64,000 nt of DNA from Cloeon dipterum. Its lineage: Eukaryota; Arthropoda; Insecta; Ephemeroptera; Baetidae. Positions 11,749 through 23,715 of the stretch are shown here, one piece after another (the stretch's first letter is position 1; each line of letters starts with the position of its first letter). Position numbers and translations under genes: made by a program. The notes below the pieces were generated by a model. That model was not told the DNA's origin and ran no database searches. It saw only the letters and a program-made list of their open reading frames with translations. Location of the stretch: positions 19,985,681 through 20,049,680 of the forward strand of contig NC_088786.1 in the NCBI RefSeq assembly GCF_949628265.1, read 5' to 3'.

Positions 11749-14700
11749 TCACGAAGTATAGGTCCTGATGACGTCTCTGATGACCGCCCTGCAGAGCGGG
11801 CAGTGGCCGCCGCCCTTGCCCCGCCACTGCTGGATGGCGCACTCGTAGCACATGCACATGTGGCCGCACATGTAGAGCACAGAGTCGATTGTCCGCTCGT
11901 AACAGATGCTGCACTCGCTGTGCGTCACGTTATTCGAGTCGTTCCAACCGGCGCCTGAGGCACTCGGGGTGCGCAGGTTGCTCGCTGAATCCACGGTCGC
12001 GTAGCACGCATTCGCGGGAACAGGCTGGAAAATTTAATGGTTTTAATATTCTTGTTTTTTCAAATTTAAATATTTTATAAGTTCTTTTTAAATTTAAAAA
12101 TTGAAAGAAGCCACAAATGACCTCAAATAATAATCATAATAAATATAAAAATGGATTTTTAAATACCAGGAAAAATATTTGTTTGATCCTCACCTCAATA
12201 TAAGTCTGACTGTAATTGGAAAGAAGAGTTCCGGAGGCATTGGCAGGCGCTTGAGCTAAGGCAGTGCCGGCAGGCAAGTATTGCTGGAAGACTCCGCAAG
12301 GAGGCAGGTTGACAACCAAAGAGATGGGCGACACATGCGACACAGGGGACATTGCCGTCGTGTGCACTGACGCGGTCGCTTGGATGTGACGAATGTTGGC
12401 TAGGTTGGCGGCCACCATCTCAGGAGAGCCCGGCGACCGCTCAGGGGGCAAATCTACAGAGTGTCCTGCAAAGATAAAAATTATTTAATACATTATTACC
12501 AAAAATTAAAAAGATTGCTTTTATTTATAATTATCTTACGTTTAAATGTAAATAAAAATTAGGTTATAGGTGTAATAAGTAATCTAAGTCAATAATGTTT
12601 TGATAATTTCACAACTTAAATTGTTTATCAAATGAAATATGACAATAAAAATAAATTTGTCAGAAACTCACCTAAAGAACCAAGCAGTTTGATTTTCTGA
12701 GTAGAGCCGTAGACGTCGAAGAAGGCCCAGAGGGAGAGGCTCTGGTCAACGAACATGATTGTGGAGGGGGTGCTGCCATTGTGCGAGATGGTGAGCTGTC
12801 CGTTGGGCAGCAGCTGGAAGGCGAGTTCAGTGCCGGCCTCGGGGGTGGACGCCACGTCCTTCTTGAGGGCCCAGAACTCGGGCCGGTCGAGCAGCAGGTC
12901 GCTGTCGTCGGGCAGGCTGTTGGCCTTGAGGTTGTTCGGGTCACAAGAGGTAACGCCGAACGCCAAAGCGCCAACATACATGGCCTCCGTGGCCAAAACT
13001 TGAATCACAATTGTCTCGCCGATGCGCAAAGGTCGTGCGGTGAACACGTAGCCGTTGCAGAACTCGCTCTCCGTGCGGCTCGCCACGCTTTGGTTATAGC
13101 TCAGCCGCATGTTGCGACCGCAGAATCTGTAATGAGATTTTAAAAGTCAATATTTGAAGTGGATTTTTATAGTTTTTTTTCTTTAATAATCCGCAACGAA
13201 AAAAATTGCAGTTGGATTTTTCTATACCTGTGGAAAGACAGAGGGGCAAGGGTGGAGGACTGGGCCTGAGGAGACTTTTGCAGCTTCGGTTGTGCCGCTT
13301 GCTGTTGCTGCAGTCTCATGGAGGCCATGGAGGAGACCAAGATGCGGTCAATGTCGCTGGATGCTGACGCTGAAGGCGACAGACGGATGCTGTCTGCGCA
13401 GGAGATGGGCGTGCACGAGACGGGGGTGTCCACCTGGCATGATGACGGGGGACTCAAACGAGCGTTGTTCAGCTGCTGGCGAGAGTCTGAAAGGTAAAAA
13501 TGTATTTTAATATACGTTTTACACTAAAAATTTGTTTACAAACAAATTGATATTAAATTAAAAATGGAAATAAGACAAAAATGAAGTGAAAAATATAGTT
13601 AAATATATGATTAAAAAAATTTGAATTTACCAATCATCTCGATAGCCGTGCAGTTGCCGTAGAGGTCAAGTAGGGCCCACACTGGTCCCTTAGTCTCCAC
13701 ACCAGTGAAGAAAATTCCCTTCTCCTCTCCATCCACGCCAAAGTGCACGTCCCCTGAGCTAGTGACGTAGAAAAAGAGGATCGCGTCCTTGACGGCGTAG
13801 CGCTCAGCCAGGGCTTTAGCCCAGAAGCCAACTTTGTTGGTAAGGTCTGCCAAAAAAGAGGATTAATTAAATTACGGCTGAAAATTTCAGAAAAATCATC
13901 AAATTTTTACGGTTGTTCACCGATTATACAACAAAAATCGATTTTAGTCCAGTAATTCTGTGAAATTGAATTTAAAAAAATTAATTAGAACTCACCAGGA
14001 CAGGCGTACTTGGGCAGCCCGTTGCGAAGGGAGCTCGGGTCGTTTGACGTGAAGCCAAACCTGATGACGCCGCTCCAGTTATCAGACACCTCAACGAACT
14101 TGACGCACACCTACGGGCACGGCGGGAGACGGTTTTGTTTGTTAGTCTTTCGCATTCTCGGTGTAAACACACACTGGCTCACCTTCTCGTTGATTTTGAC
14201 TGGGCGCGCCGAGAACGTGATCCCCTTGCAGAAACTCTCGACGCGGCGGGCGACCGCGCCGTTCAGTGAGACCTGCACGTTGTCGCCGTGGACAGAGTGA
14301 AAGCTGAGTGGCGGCAGGTTGTTGGTTGTCACGCACCCACCGGAACTCGAACCTGAGGGCACAGAAGAAGCAACGACCGTTAAAGGAAGTGTTTCTTATG
14401 ACATGCGATGCATTTTAATTGATTTAAATGGATATAAAATGAATGAAAATATTCATTTAAAGTGGAAGAGTTGTCAAAAGTTGTAAACATTATTTAAACC
14501 TTTGCGTTAAGTATGCTCTGAAATTTGGTAAAGAGCTAAAAAAATTCCTAGGTTGCCGTTTAAATTTGCGAGAAAATCGGCTAGAAAGGTTTGCATTCTT
14601 ATAGCACTGCCATTGTGAAATCAAGATTTATATGACCAGAAGACAAATTTGATTCATAGTTCGCACACCCTTGGATATTTCGCGATGGGAAGAATCGAAA

Positions 14701-16280
14701 TCAAGCGAAAAAACACAGACAACCTTTAAAATTTTTCGGGAAATTTGGCAAAACTGAAATTTTACTCAATCCTAATTTGATTTTTGCAAATCAATTCCAC
14801 AAAAGATGTACTCAATAATGAACCACTTGCTATAGCCAACAATGCAATTATATTCCTTATTTTTGGCCTATTGAGCACCACTTTAAAGTGTCACAGAAAT
14901 GATCTATTACAGAATTTGCAATCACAGTCATAATTTTTTAAATTCTGTTACCTAATTTGGTAAAATTTAATTTGAGGTATTAAATTAATTTATTTTGTGC
15001 CACTTGTGGGCAGCAAACCGAGACCGGCGGTTGCCGCATCCTCAGATCACATTTCACGCCTTTTCCCACGAATAATGCGTGAGCTTCCTGTGCAGCTAGC
15101 ACAAAATTTAATCTCTCTTTCGCAAAAGTGACACCTCCTCTCGCTCTCCGCCTACAACAATTTGTCCCTCAAAATAATCTGCGCGCGTATTATTTTTAAC
15201 AACGCTGCCGCTCCGCTGCTTCCCATCTCGGCGGCGGGTCGGAAGCAGCGGCGCCCGTGTACGACACTATTTTCCCATGCCTCTGGCTGCGGGGGAATAG
15301 ATAGAATATAGTCTTTCACGCCAGCAGCAGATGCAGCACTCAAAGTGCATGGGAAAATTCCTGAGAGAGCCGGCCGCACAGTAGAGGAAGAGGAGAGTCG
15401 GAACTATATCACAAAAGGGCTCCTGCACCCCTCTAAAAGCCGTTCATTTGCATTGTGCTCCAATCGTGAAACGGAACATTTGGCAGGATGATAAAATGGA
15501 ATTGAAATTACATTTTTAACCCTGTTGCCAATGTAAAAACTAATACCAAAGGATTCAGTTATAGTCGAAATTGAGCTGCAAAATTGGCATGCTTTTTATC
15601 TGGCGAGAACTGTCTCCCTACTTTCAATCAGACTATTTCATAATAAGGACGAGTTTCCACAGTTGGATAAGATCTACGAGAGGAATCGAAATATGGCAAA
15701 AATTATGGTCAAGAGCTGTAATTTTTAAGTAAATTAGCAAATTTTGAATTTTTAACTGTAAAAAGGTCTTATTCTGAGTATTAAACAATGTAGAACAAAT
15801 AATGTTTAAAATTTAAAACTTAAAAATTTTCCATTTCATGAAAATTAAAATTTCCTTTAATAATTTAATCATCTCAAAACAAATTGCACCAAATCGTCTT
15901 GCATAGCCGAAATGCCTCACGTGACGCGCTGATTTTTCAAGCACAAGGGGGGAAATTGCTGTTTCGTGAGAGTGCAACGGTTAAAAACTCGCTCACGATA
16001 TGGCCGGGCACACACTAACAGCCAAGGCAAACACACAACTCGCTCTCTAACGAGATAACAAAGAGAGAAGGCCCCTTTCCTTTTGCACACTTAATTCCCA
16101 CGGTTGAATTGCCAAATTCAGAATCATACCGATTTTGATCTTGCGCTGGATCTTCTTGAGAAATTTGATGCCATTGCCGCTGCTAGATTTCTGGTAGCAG
16201 TGCGTCCTGCCGGGGGCGTCCTTCAGGGCAGCACCTGAGCGGTGGCTCTTCTTCAGGGCGATGCAGCTGGTCGCACTCAT
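11749..16280 (-). CDS. neur: E3 ubiquitin ligase Neuralized, polybasic N-terminal isoform
   Basis: Ubiquitin ligase that binds Delta/Serrate tails and drives their endocytosis, enabling Notch signalling from the sending cell. Exons: 16280-16130, 14352-14183, 14110-13996, 13846-13631, 13486-13228, 13126-12672, 12465-12194 and 12024-11749, all phase-consistent, giving 637 residues. NHR1 spans about 60-215 (LPPLSFHSVHGDNVQVS, FGFTSNDPSSL, LPKYACPDL, GFWAKAL). NHR2 follows the Ser/Gln-rich linker (PLSFHRFCGRNMRLS, ALAFGVTSCDPNNL, LPDDSDLLLDRPEFWAL, LWAFFDVYGSTQ). A C3HC4 RING ends the protein at about 584-626 (CSICYERTID, CGHMCMCYECA, CPLCRAVIRDVIRTYTS). Residues 39-49 (KFLKKIQRKIK) match the polybasic lipid-binding stretch known in fly Neur. 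The start is set at ATG 16280; an in-frame ATG at 16475 would add 65 low-complexity residues. Confidence 0.96.
14515..14765 (+). repeat. Dispersed repeat family R1, copy in neuralized intron
   Basis: Diverged copy sharing ordered blocks with 52800-53060: GAAAATCGGCT, then the TTCGCACACCCTTGGATA block, then GAATCGAAATCAAG. Borders are approximate. There is no coding potential. Other copies are at 15585-15730 (+), 23535-23715 (-), 45830-46030 (-), 52800-53060 (+) and 60375-60540 (+). Confidence 0.55.
15585..15730 (+). repeat. Dispersed repeat family R1, second copy in the neuralized intron
   Basis: Carries AACTGTCTCC, GTTGGATAAGAT and GAGAGGAATCGAAAT in the same order and spacing as the copies near 45830 and 60375. 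Confidence 0.5.
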
Positions 16281-16433
16281 CTTGTCGCACGAAAAGGCAC
16301 TGACTGGCGAGAAACACACACACACGTCCGCGCTCGCTGACGGGCCGAGTGCTTCTGACGATTCTGACAAGACAGCCTGCTGAGGAAGTGCAAGCGCCTG
16401 GCCCGGCAGGGTCCGCCAGCGGCGGAGGAAGCA

Positions 16434-16440
16434 GCAGCTG
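16434..16440. promoter_or_regulatory. GCAGCTG proneural-type E-box
   Basis: GCAGCTG lies 154 bases upstream of the downstream neuralized start codon, in a GC-rich stretch that probably contains the promoter or 5' leader of that isoform. Fly neuralized is a target of proneural bHLH factors, so the site is plausible, but a 7-mer is weak evidence on its own. Confidence 0.3.
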
Positions 16441-16475
16441 CCGACGGCACCGTGGTGGGGGACCCCGGCCGACAC

Positions 16476-19400
16476 CCCTCCTGCTCCAGCTGCCGCAGCT
16501 TGAGGGCCACGCGCAACGCCACGCTTCTTCCTCGTCCTCGCTGGGGGTTTATCAGTAAAAAAGCGGACAGCTGCTTCGTTAATTATTATGCCCAGGCATG
16601 GGGGCAGCAGGTCTGCATCTGCTCTGCTGGCTGCACTCCGATGTATGATCCATCCGATACTCCACCGCGAGATACAACATTGCGTTTGTTCAAAAGGGCA
16701 CCTCCTGCGTGCAGTGATCCCGAAGAGTTTGCGTGCTGAGTTTTGGCGCTTTGGTTTTGATTTTTTGAGATTTGCATGGCACAGATTTTGAATCCTCTGC
16801 GGTAAAAGCAGATTTTGATTCCTCTTGTCGAGATCTATCTAACGGTGTATGAAACTTTTTTTCGAGCCTTTTTTTACAAATAAAATAATATTTTAAGTAT
16901 GGAGACAGTCCTTCCACTTTCAAAGCCTGATAACTTCACAGCCACTTTTCTAACGAAAATTACAGTGCTTCCTCGGTCAATTTTGGCTTTGATTGAATCT
17001 TTAAGAGATTAGTTGATGCATCGGCAACAAGGATTTTCTGGGGTGTTTTAGAATCTTGTTTAAATTGTTCAAAATCTGCAATATTACTTTCCAAAATTGT
17101 TTTTAGCGTCTTGGCTGAGTGTTACAAATACCTAATTTACAGAGAAATCATAAGGCTTTACAGATTTTCCAACCATGTAAAAGTGATAAATTTAATTATT
17201 CCAAAAACTAACTTAAATGTTATTTCCCGAAAAATACAGGGTTTGTCAACTATCCACCAGAACCCGAGTTGTTGAGGTCGTAACTTACGTTTCTGTAGCT
17301 TCCATCTCGGCATGATGCAGCTATAACCCTTTGTCTTCTTTCAAACCACCCAAAAACTAACAATTATCAAAAGGAGATTGAGTAAAAAGTAACTCTTTCA
17401 AGTTACTTTACAAACGCTAGATTTGAAACTGACTGATTCCAAGTAGAAATGCTTCAAAACGAAAAAATACTTGATAAATTTACGAAGCAGAGCAATTGCA
17501 GTTGTTGTTTGCGCGGAATGCGTTAATGGACGAGACTACCATACCTGAAAAATCAGAAGGCTTCTCCTCAAAAATAAATAATGGAAAGTCATCCTATAAT
17601 GATTAACGCCCCCGAGCGCGCGGGAGACTGGCTACATTATTTAAAATGAAGAAATACTCTATTTTCGTTAAAAACGGACAAATTGTATTTTTGGCCAGAA
17701 TTATGAATTAAACATTATTTGTTCTACATTGTTTTAAAAAAATTAACCAATAGGGTATTTGAACTTTCAAGTTTGATATGCTACTCTTTATTAGGGAATA
17801 TAGGGAAATCATATAATTTACTAATTTCCAAAGCACAGCAGGTCGCGAAGGAATTAAAGGATGTCAATTTTTAATATTATTATAGTTATAGATTTTGGAT
17901 TTTCAAGCCTCGCGTCAGCAAGACTGAGCTGATGATGTTTGTCCTCAATCCTTCCTCTCCTAAAATGTAAACGATTTTTTTTAAAGAAATTTGACAACAA
18001 CTTCAAATCTTTGTAGTGAAATATTGTAGAGCCCTATTAAAGGAACACATATTTATTATCACTACATTTTGAGTATTTCTTTCTCCATTTGGAAATGACC
18101 TTTCTTTGTTTTTGACTATTTTAAGGTTTAATGCTGTCTATATTTTGTGACGAAAAAATTACCGTCATAGCAAAAAGGTTCTTAATTACTTAAGGTTTTG
18201 TAAAATTGGCATTTAAGATAGAGTTTTGTTGCTTTTTGCTGTTGTTTTTCCCCCATTCTATTTTCCTCCTCTTCTACTCTTGAAAATGTGTAATCTTCGA
18301 TTTTTGTTATTATTCTAAACCAATTTCTTTACATTAAAAAATTAACCAATAGAGTATTTCAATTAGCAAATTTTCGTATAAAGAGAGAAAATGCATTTAT
18401 TTATTCTTTTTTTACTTTGGAAAAACCGGATGGGAAGACTGCCAACCCTGATTCAAATCCGAATCGATCTAGTGACCTCGATATCACTCGTTACGCAAGA
18501 GGAACAGAAAATCCTTTCCAAAATGTTTACATCGACGGCGGAGCATGTGATTCCGGGCACACACATCCAGATGTTCGCGACAAAAAAATTATTTGGGGGG
18601 AGGTGGTTGTTTTTATTTGGACCGCGAGCTAGGAAGGGTTGCATCAGTGGAAAAAGAACGCACAACGAGACGCGAGAGCGAGGAGTGGTTTCCGTTGGGG
18701 GTTCTCGCTCCTCCACCCTATGCTCGCGCACTTAATTCTTTCCTGTTTGGCGTGTGCTTGATGGATCTTCTTTGTACGACGCTCACCCGCTCTGCATATC
18801 CGGGAAGCTCGACTTGTTTTTTTCTTCTTCCTTTGGTATGCGAGCACGTTTCGTTTCACGTGTCCACGAACCCGCCGCCGCCGCAGCCGCACCTGAGCGC
18901 CAATTCCGAACAATGAGAGACAGGAAAGAGACGCAAAACGCTCTTTGCTCGCGGCTAATTGCGACAGCAAACAAGACGAGAAAAAAAATTGAGGTTGAAA
19001 AGGTTCACATTCTTTCTTCTTTGTCTGTGTAATCCAATATCGTCAATGCAGCACGCGTTTCTTGGTCGGCGTGACGAAAATCTCTGTCAATAGAAAGGAG
19101 AAATCTTGTAATCTTGTGCAAGGCGTGAAGTCGTCCGCGGTTTTTGCCCAAGATGCCCGAGGCGGCGGAAGTTGCCGTTTTTCCCTTGTCGAGATGCGTT
19201 TTCCCACGCACTCATGGTGCATGGAAAATCAAGTGAGTCGAGCGCAGGGCGAGCATGACTAACGATTTACATTTCACAACCGAATAAAATGAACAACCTC
19301 ATTGGGAACTTCTCGCTCGAGTTGCCGGAAACTTGAAGCTAATAAAGGCGGAAAATTTGATGAAGAAGGGCAAGGAAAATTGTGTTTAATTTAATTTTGA

Positions 19401-22166
19401 ATTTTCTGGTGTTTCTGGTTATGATCCCGGTTTGAATTTCTTATAATAATCACAGTTAGTTATACAGTTATTTGCGATAATATATCTTGCTTTTTAATTA
19501 GCTCTTCTCAGAGCGGATTTATAACCGAGAGCCCAGTTTTTGACACTGTCTGCTAAGACATTAGGAGACAATTCAGATGGTTTTTTCTGACGATTCGAGG
19601 TTTGAATTCTTGTACACAAAATCCGCTTTTAAATGGAGCTTGTAGCTTTGAAGGTCAAACATGGTTTACAAATTTTTAAACTTTTCGACGAAAAAAAATC
19701 GCATTTGAGATTTTACCTGGCGCCGAAAATTTTCAAAAGTTTAATTGGACCAAAATGAATTATTTGGATAAATTACCCTTGATATTACCTTCTGACCAGA
19801 AAATTAATTAGTCAAACTGGGTCGGTCAACTCTTTTTTCTGGTTAGAAAATATGAAAAAGGCAACAACGAGAACATTATGATTTCGAGCCAAATTTTTCG
19901 TTAATTTTGGGAACATAAAAAAGCTAACTTAGTTCATTTTTAAGTAAAAATGACATATTTTATATTTTCCAAGGCCAGCTGATTGTAAAAAGGAATTTTT
20001 TTATAATTCAAAATCACCTAAAAATTATACTGCAGAACATTGTACAAAAAAAGCATAACACAACGGTGTGGACCATTTCACGCATTTAAAGTGTTTTTCA
20101 GGCTTCACAAGTGGTTCAGACGGTTTTTTTGACAGTTTTGGACTTCAAAGAAAGTTGAAAAATTGAGTGATTCCTGCTCATTTTGTGTCTTGAAGTAAAT
20201 TAGACGTGCAGAAAATTTAGTGCGTCACCTAAAATTCCCAAACCTAGTTTGCCACTTTGTGAATGGTGAAATATTGGGCAATGTAACGTGCGGCTGATAA
20301 GACTAAAAAGAAAAACACAGCAGGACATTTAAAAAAGCTTGCGGAAATTCTTAGCTTCACATATCCATAATTACCTTAGCTGAATTCTTTTGAATGGTAA
20401 GAGTCATTCTGGCTCTCATTCAGCTTCATGCAGGGATTTTTTGAATTGTTTATTAAATTTTAACATAATTATGTGTGTGAGATAATTAGATGACGAAATT
20501 TTTCTGGATATCCAAAATTATTCTGTTCTTTCTCACTCGTTTGCCTCTTCCTTCATTACAAATCGTGACTATCCTCCAACCATAATTTTTTTGGTCGCAG
20601 TGGCCGCATGGACGATCAGCTTTTTAAAAATTTAAAGGGCCAAACGCAGAGGTGTGCAGCTGGAGCGCAATCAGGCACAAAAAAATCACAGCTGGGGCTA
20701 TTTTTCTCCTTCTTTAATTCCCGGCAGGGCATCTTGGGTTTCTCCCTGAAGGAGCTCCAGAAGAAAAAGGTGGCAGGCAGGTAGAGCAGAAGCACCTTGG
20801 CTTGTTCCCACGGCCTTGCCGTCGTCGGAGCCGCCGGCCGGCCGCCCCTAGCTGCTGGCCAGCGACTGCTTTAAGAGCACAAAGCCATCGGGAAAATGGC
20901 ACAAAGGTCCAACAACGCAATGATGCTGACGGCGATGATGACGACAATAATAATAGTAGAAAAGAATGAAAGAGACCAGGCTCTGTGAATGAGCCCGCGC
21001 GAAACACAATACGATTCGCAGTCGCGGCTCGCAGCTCGACTTTTTATTTTTTATCCGCGCTGCTTTCCTTGTGACTAGCCAAGGATGCAATCAAGACGCG
21101 GGTTCACCCACCGAGACCCGGCCATCCGTTCGTTCGTCCGTCGTGCCATGAGTGTTGTGTGTGCATTTTATCTGCGCCGCGGCGCGCACAGGAAGCGTGT
21201 CTGCGTGTATACGCACTAATACATATCCTGCGAGATGCTTTTTGTTTTTAGCTCTTTTCGGATCGTCACCGAGATAACCTTCACGGGGACACAGTGGCGT
21301 GCCATCGACAGGCAGTCCGTGGAAACTACCTGCTCATGTGTACAAAGATTATCTAAATAAAACTGAGCACTTGCTTCACTACTTGCGCAGAAAGCTGTTA
21401 TTATAACTTTAATTAATTCAGTTGAGACTTGGCTTTTGAAGCAACAACTGCGTGCTTCTCTGTTTAAGATTTATTTCAGAATACATGGCAACTTTCTATT
21501 GTTCTGCTGTTCACACTAGTTGATTGGACGTCACATTTAGAAGAGTTGCTGTAGCAATAAAATTCAATTTTTGACAGGTTCTTGAGGGTCGAAATTGGAC
21601 AAAACGTGCCAAAAACGGTGAAACTTTAATTGAGACTATTACTTAAGCGGTTTTTGGTGTGAACCCATAAAAAAGTGAAAAAAAGAACGCCGATGACCAA
21701 TCAGAGAGAGGAGTGGCTCTCAAATTGGCTTTTTGACGTAGCGTATAGGCCAAAGATCGAGACACCATCTCAACTAGATAATACTATCCCCTGGAGCAAA
21801 ATATACCAAAAATTTGGTCGATCAAGGACCCTGTAGCCTGTATAGATAGTTTTAAATTAAAATTACACGATTCGTGTTCATTTAAAGGTCCCGCAATGAT
21901 TGGAAACTCAGAACAGTCGATCGTCTAGATTTCACAGCCCTGTTTATCACATGATACAATGTCCTTGGTATTAAAATTGGCCAAAGTCGAATAATTTTCC
22001 CACGTAACTTACCAACTTTCTCACCTTACGAGGCGAGCACTTTATTTATTTACTTTTTGCGTGCGCGCAGCCAGCGCAGTGTTTTATTTTCATTAAAGGG
22101 AAGTCACGCTGCATGTCGGTGCCGATTTCGTGACTTTTGAAGCTGGCGAGAGGGCAATAAACGTAC
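16476..22166 (-). promoter_or_regulatory. Region between the two neuralized starts, regulatory candidate
   Basis: 5.7 kb of noncoding DNA between the two alternative first exons. Su(H)-type TTCCCACG sites lie at 19201-19208 and 21997-22004. GC-richer islands occur at about 18590-19260 and 20690-21250, the first with a CACGTG E-box near 18860. A copy of another dispersed repeat is at 16981-17045. Open frames here are low-complexity and overlap on both strands, so no gene is called. Confidence 0.45.
16981..17045 (-). repeat. Dispersed repeat family R2, copy near neuralized
   Basis: The minus strand reads GAAAATCCTTGTTGCCGATG, CATCAACTAA, then AAAGATTCAATCAAAGCCAA. It is closely similar over about 65 bases to 60251-60318. 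Confidence 0.6.
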
Positions 22167-22200
22167 CTTGAGTGCCAAGGCTGCTCTCGGACTGGCCCAT
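22167..22200 (-). CDS. neur: Alternative first coding exon of neuralized (MGQSESS)
   Basis: A minus-strand ATG at 22200 opens MGQSESSLGTQ followed by a single G and donor GTACGT. That phase fits the acceptor at 14352 exactly as the exon ending at 16130 does, restoring a Gly codon. The intron would be about 7.8 kb. A Gly2 with Ser at position 6 is a typical N-myristoylation context, and vertebrate NEURL1 also starts with a myristoylated MG sequence. The isoform would have about 598 residues. There is no transcript evidence here, so the link is inferred from phase, orientation and family precedent. Confidence 0.6.
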
Positions 22201-23534
22201 TGCGTCGTGCCTGCTTGCTTTTCTTTCCGCCGAGTGCAGAATCTCACATGGGAACCGCCGTCGGGCAGAGCGAATGAAGAAGCGCCGGCCAAATGTCTCT
22301 AGTTGCTCGCATCTGTGCCCCCGCCGCGCCGACCTGCACCACAACAATCATACTTTTTAGCTTTTTAGTCAAACATCTGTTAAAGGAGCACAGTAAATAA
22401 AAGCCGAGAGGCACGCTTGAAAGCTGTGCGATCGACTCAATTGCGCTTTTGGGGATGAGAGAGAAAGGATAAACAGCGGAGGCACTGAATATAATAAGAG
22501 CTATAGCAGAGAAGGAAGAGAAGGAAGGAAACAATGAGATGAAGCAGACTGCTGAATCATTTTTGTAGCTTTTATAGACCTCTTTCAGTCGAATCAGTTG
22601 TTTTGTTACAGTTTAAAAGGGCGGTTTCCGGCTTTGTTTTTCTCACAAAGCAGTCAAATTTGGAATAAAAGCCAACTCTTAGCTTTAGTTAATTGTAATT
22701 CTTTTATTCTTGTTACCTGAACCTGACGTGAATCAAGATAATAAGTAGTATTTTTACGGAGGTTTACATTTTTTTAGAAGAATTTAGTTTGCGTCCTAAA
22801 ATTTAATAGAAAATATATTTATTGGTCATTAAGCTCTTTTAAAGAATAAAATTATTCGCACCTGATTTAGGTGCGAATAGTGTTTAAGAGTTTTCTTGTT
22901 AGCGCAGTTTATATTGAAGAAAAATAATTTTCAATGCGGTTTCTATGGCTCGTAAGTGTTTTTATTTCATTTTGAGTAGGCCTAGATTAAATGAAGGACG
23001 AAAATTTGGGATTAAATTGCTGAAAAGTTTTTGATTAGCCCAGCAGCTTTGAGAGCGTGATAGGTCAGCTTGAAATAGTTCAAAACGCATTTGCTGCGCC
23101 CGAAAGTAGATCACGTTAAAAAAACAGCTTCCTAATCGTTTTTAACACGCAAAAAGGGTGAAAATAAAAACGTATTCATGCCGCAAATGCACGATGTTAA
23201 TAGATTTCCGAGCGCATATATGAGATTTGTGAGAGTGACACCCTGCCTCATAATTTATTTAACTGAATGCACACATCTTATACAAACTAAAATTTCAATT
23301 AATGAAATCAAGCTAAGTTTTCAAATGGGTCTTATATTTTGCCAATTTTATCAGAGAGTCGAATCCAAAGTTGAGGGTGAAATTTAGATCATAAAATTGG
23401 CAGTGTGAAACAATCAACAAAGCACGCTTCAAGAAAACATTTTTATGGACAAACGCGGCTAAAACCACGATTTCGTTAAAAATAGTTTTAATGTGTGCCA
23501 ATGCCAATTGTGTTCCAATTTTTTCGAAAATATT

Positions 23535-23715
23535 TGCGGTTTGTCCAATATCTACTACATTTTTATCCCTCTCATCGCAATCTATCTTCCGGTGTGCGAA
23601 TTTTGAGGTAAATTTTCCTTCTGAAGAAACAAATCACGATTTTTAATAAACTCGCCGTTTGACTGGCACGCAAACTGTGGAGCCAATTTTCTCAGAAATT
23701 TAAATGGCAACCTGG
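23535..23715 (-). repeat. Dispersed repeat family R1, minus-strand copy
   Basis: Read on the minus strand it shows TTCTGAGAAAATTGGCTCCA, AAATCGTGATT, GGAAAATTTACC and TTCGCACACCGG, paralleling the copy at 52800-53060. Confidence 0.55.

Larger units (their letters stand above)
14353..16129 (-). promoter_or_regulatory. neuralized intron with Su(H)-type site and repeats
   Basis: 1.8 kb intron. TTCCCACG at 15063-15070 (CGTGGGAA on the minus strand) matches the high-affinity Su(H) consensus YGTGRGAA. Two copies of a dispersed repeat sit at about 14515-14765 and 15585-15730. A GC-richer block spans about 15000-15460. No coding exon was seen. Confidence 0.5.

Noticed and set aside
16281-16475. In-frame N-terminal extension of neuralized from ATG 16475
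   Set aside because: Low-complexity and unlike any Neuralized N-terminus; the downstream MSATS start leads directly into the conserved polybasic part. Kept only as an alternative.
18391-19262. Cluster of open frames on both strands inside the neuralized locus
   Set aside because: They overlap on opposite strands, are Arg/Ser-rich from a GC island, and have no domain or splice support.
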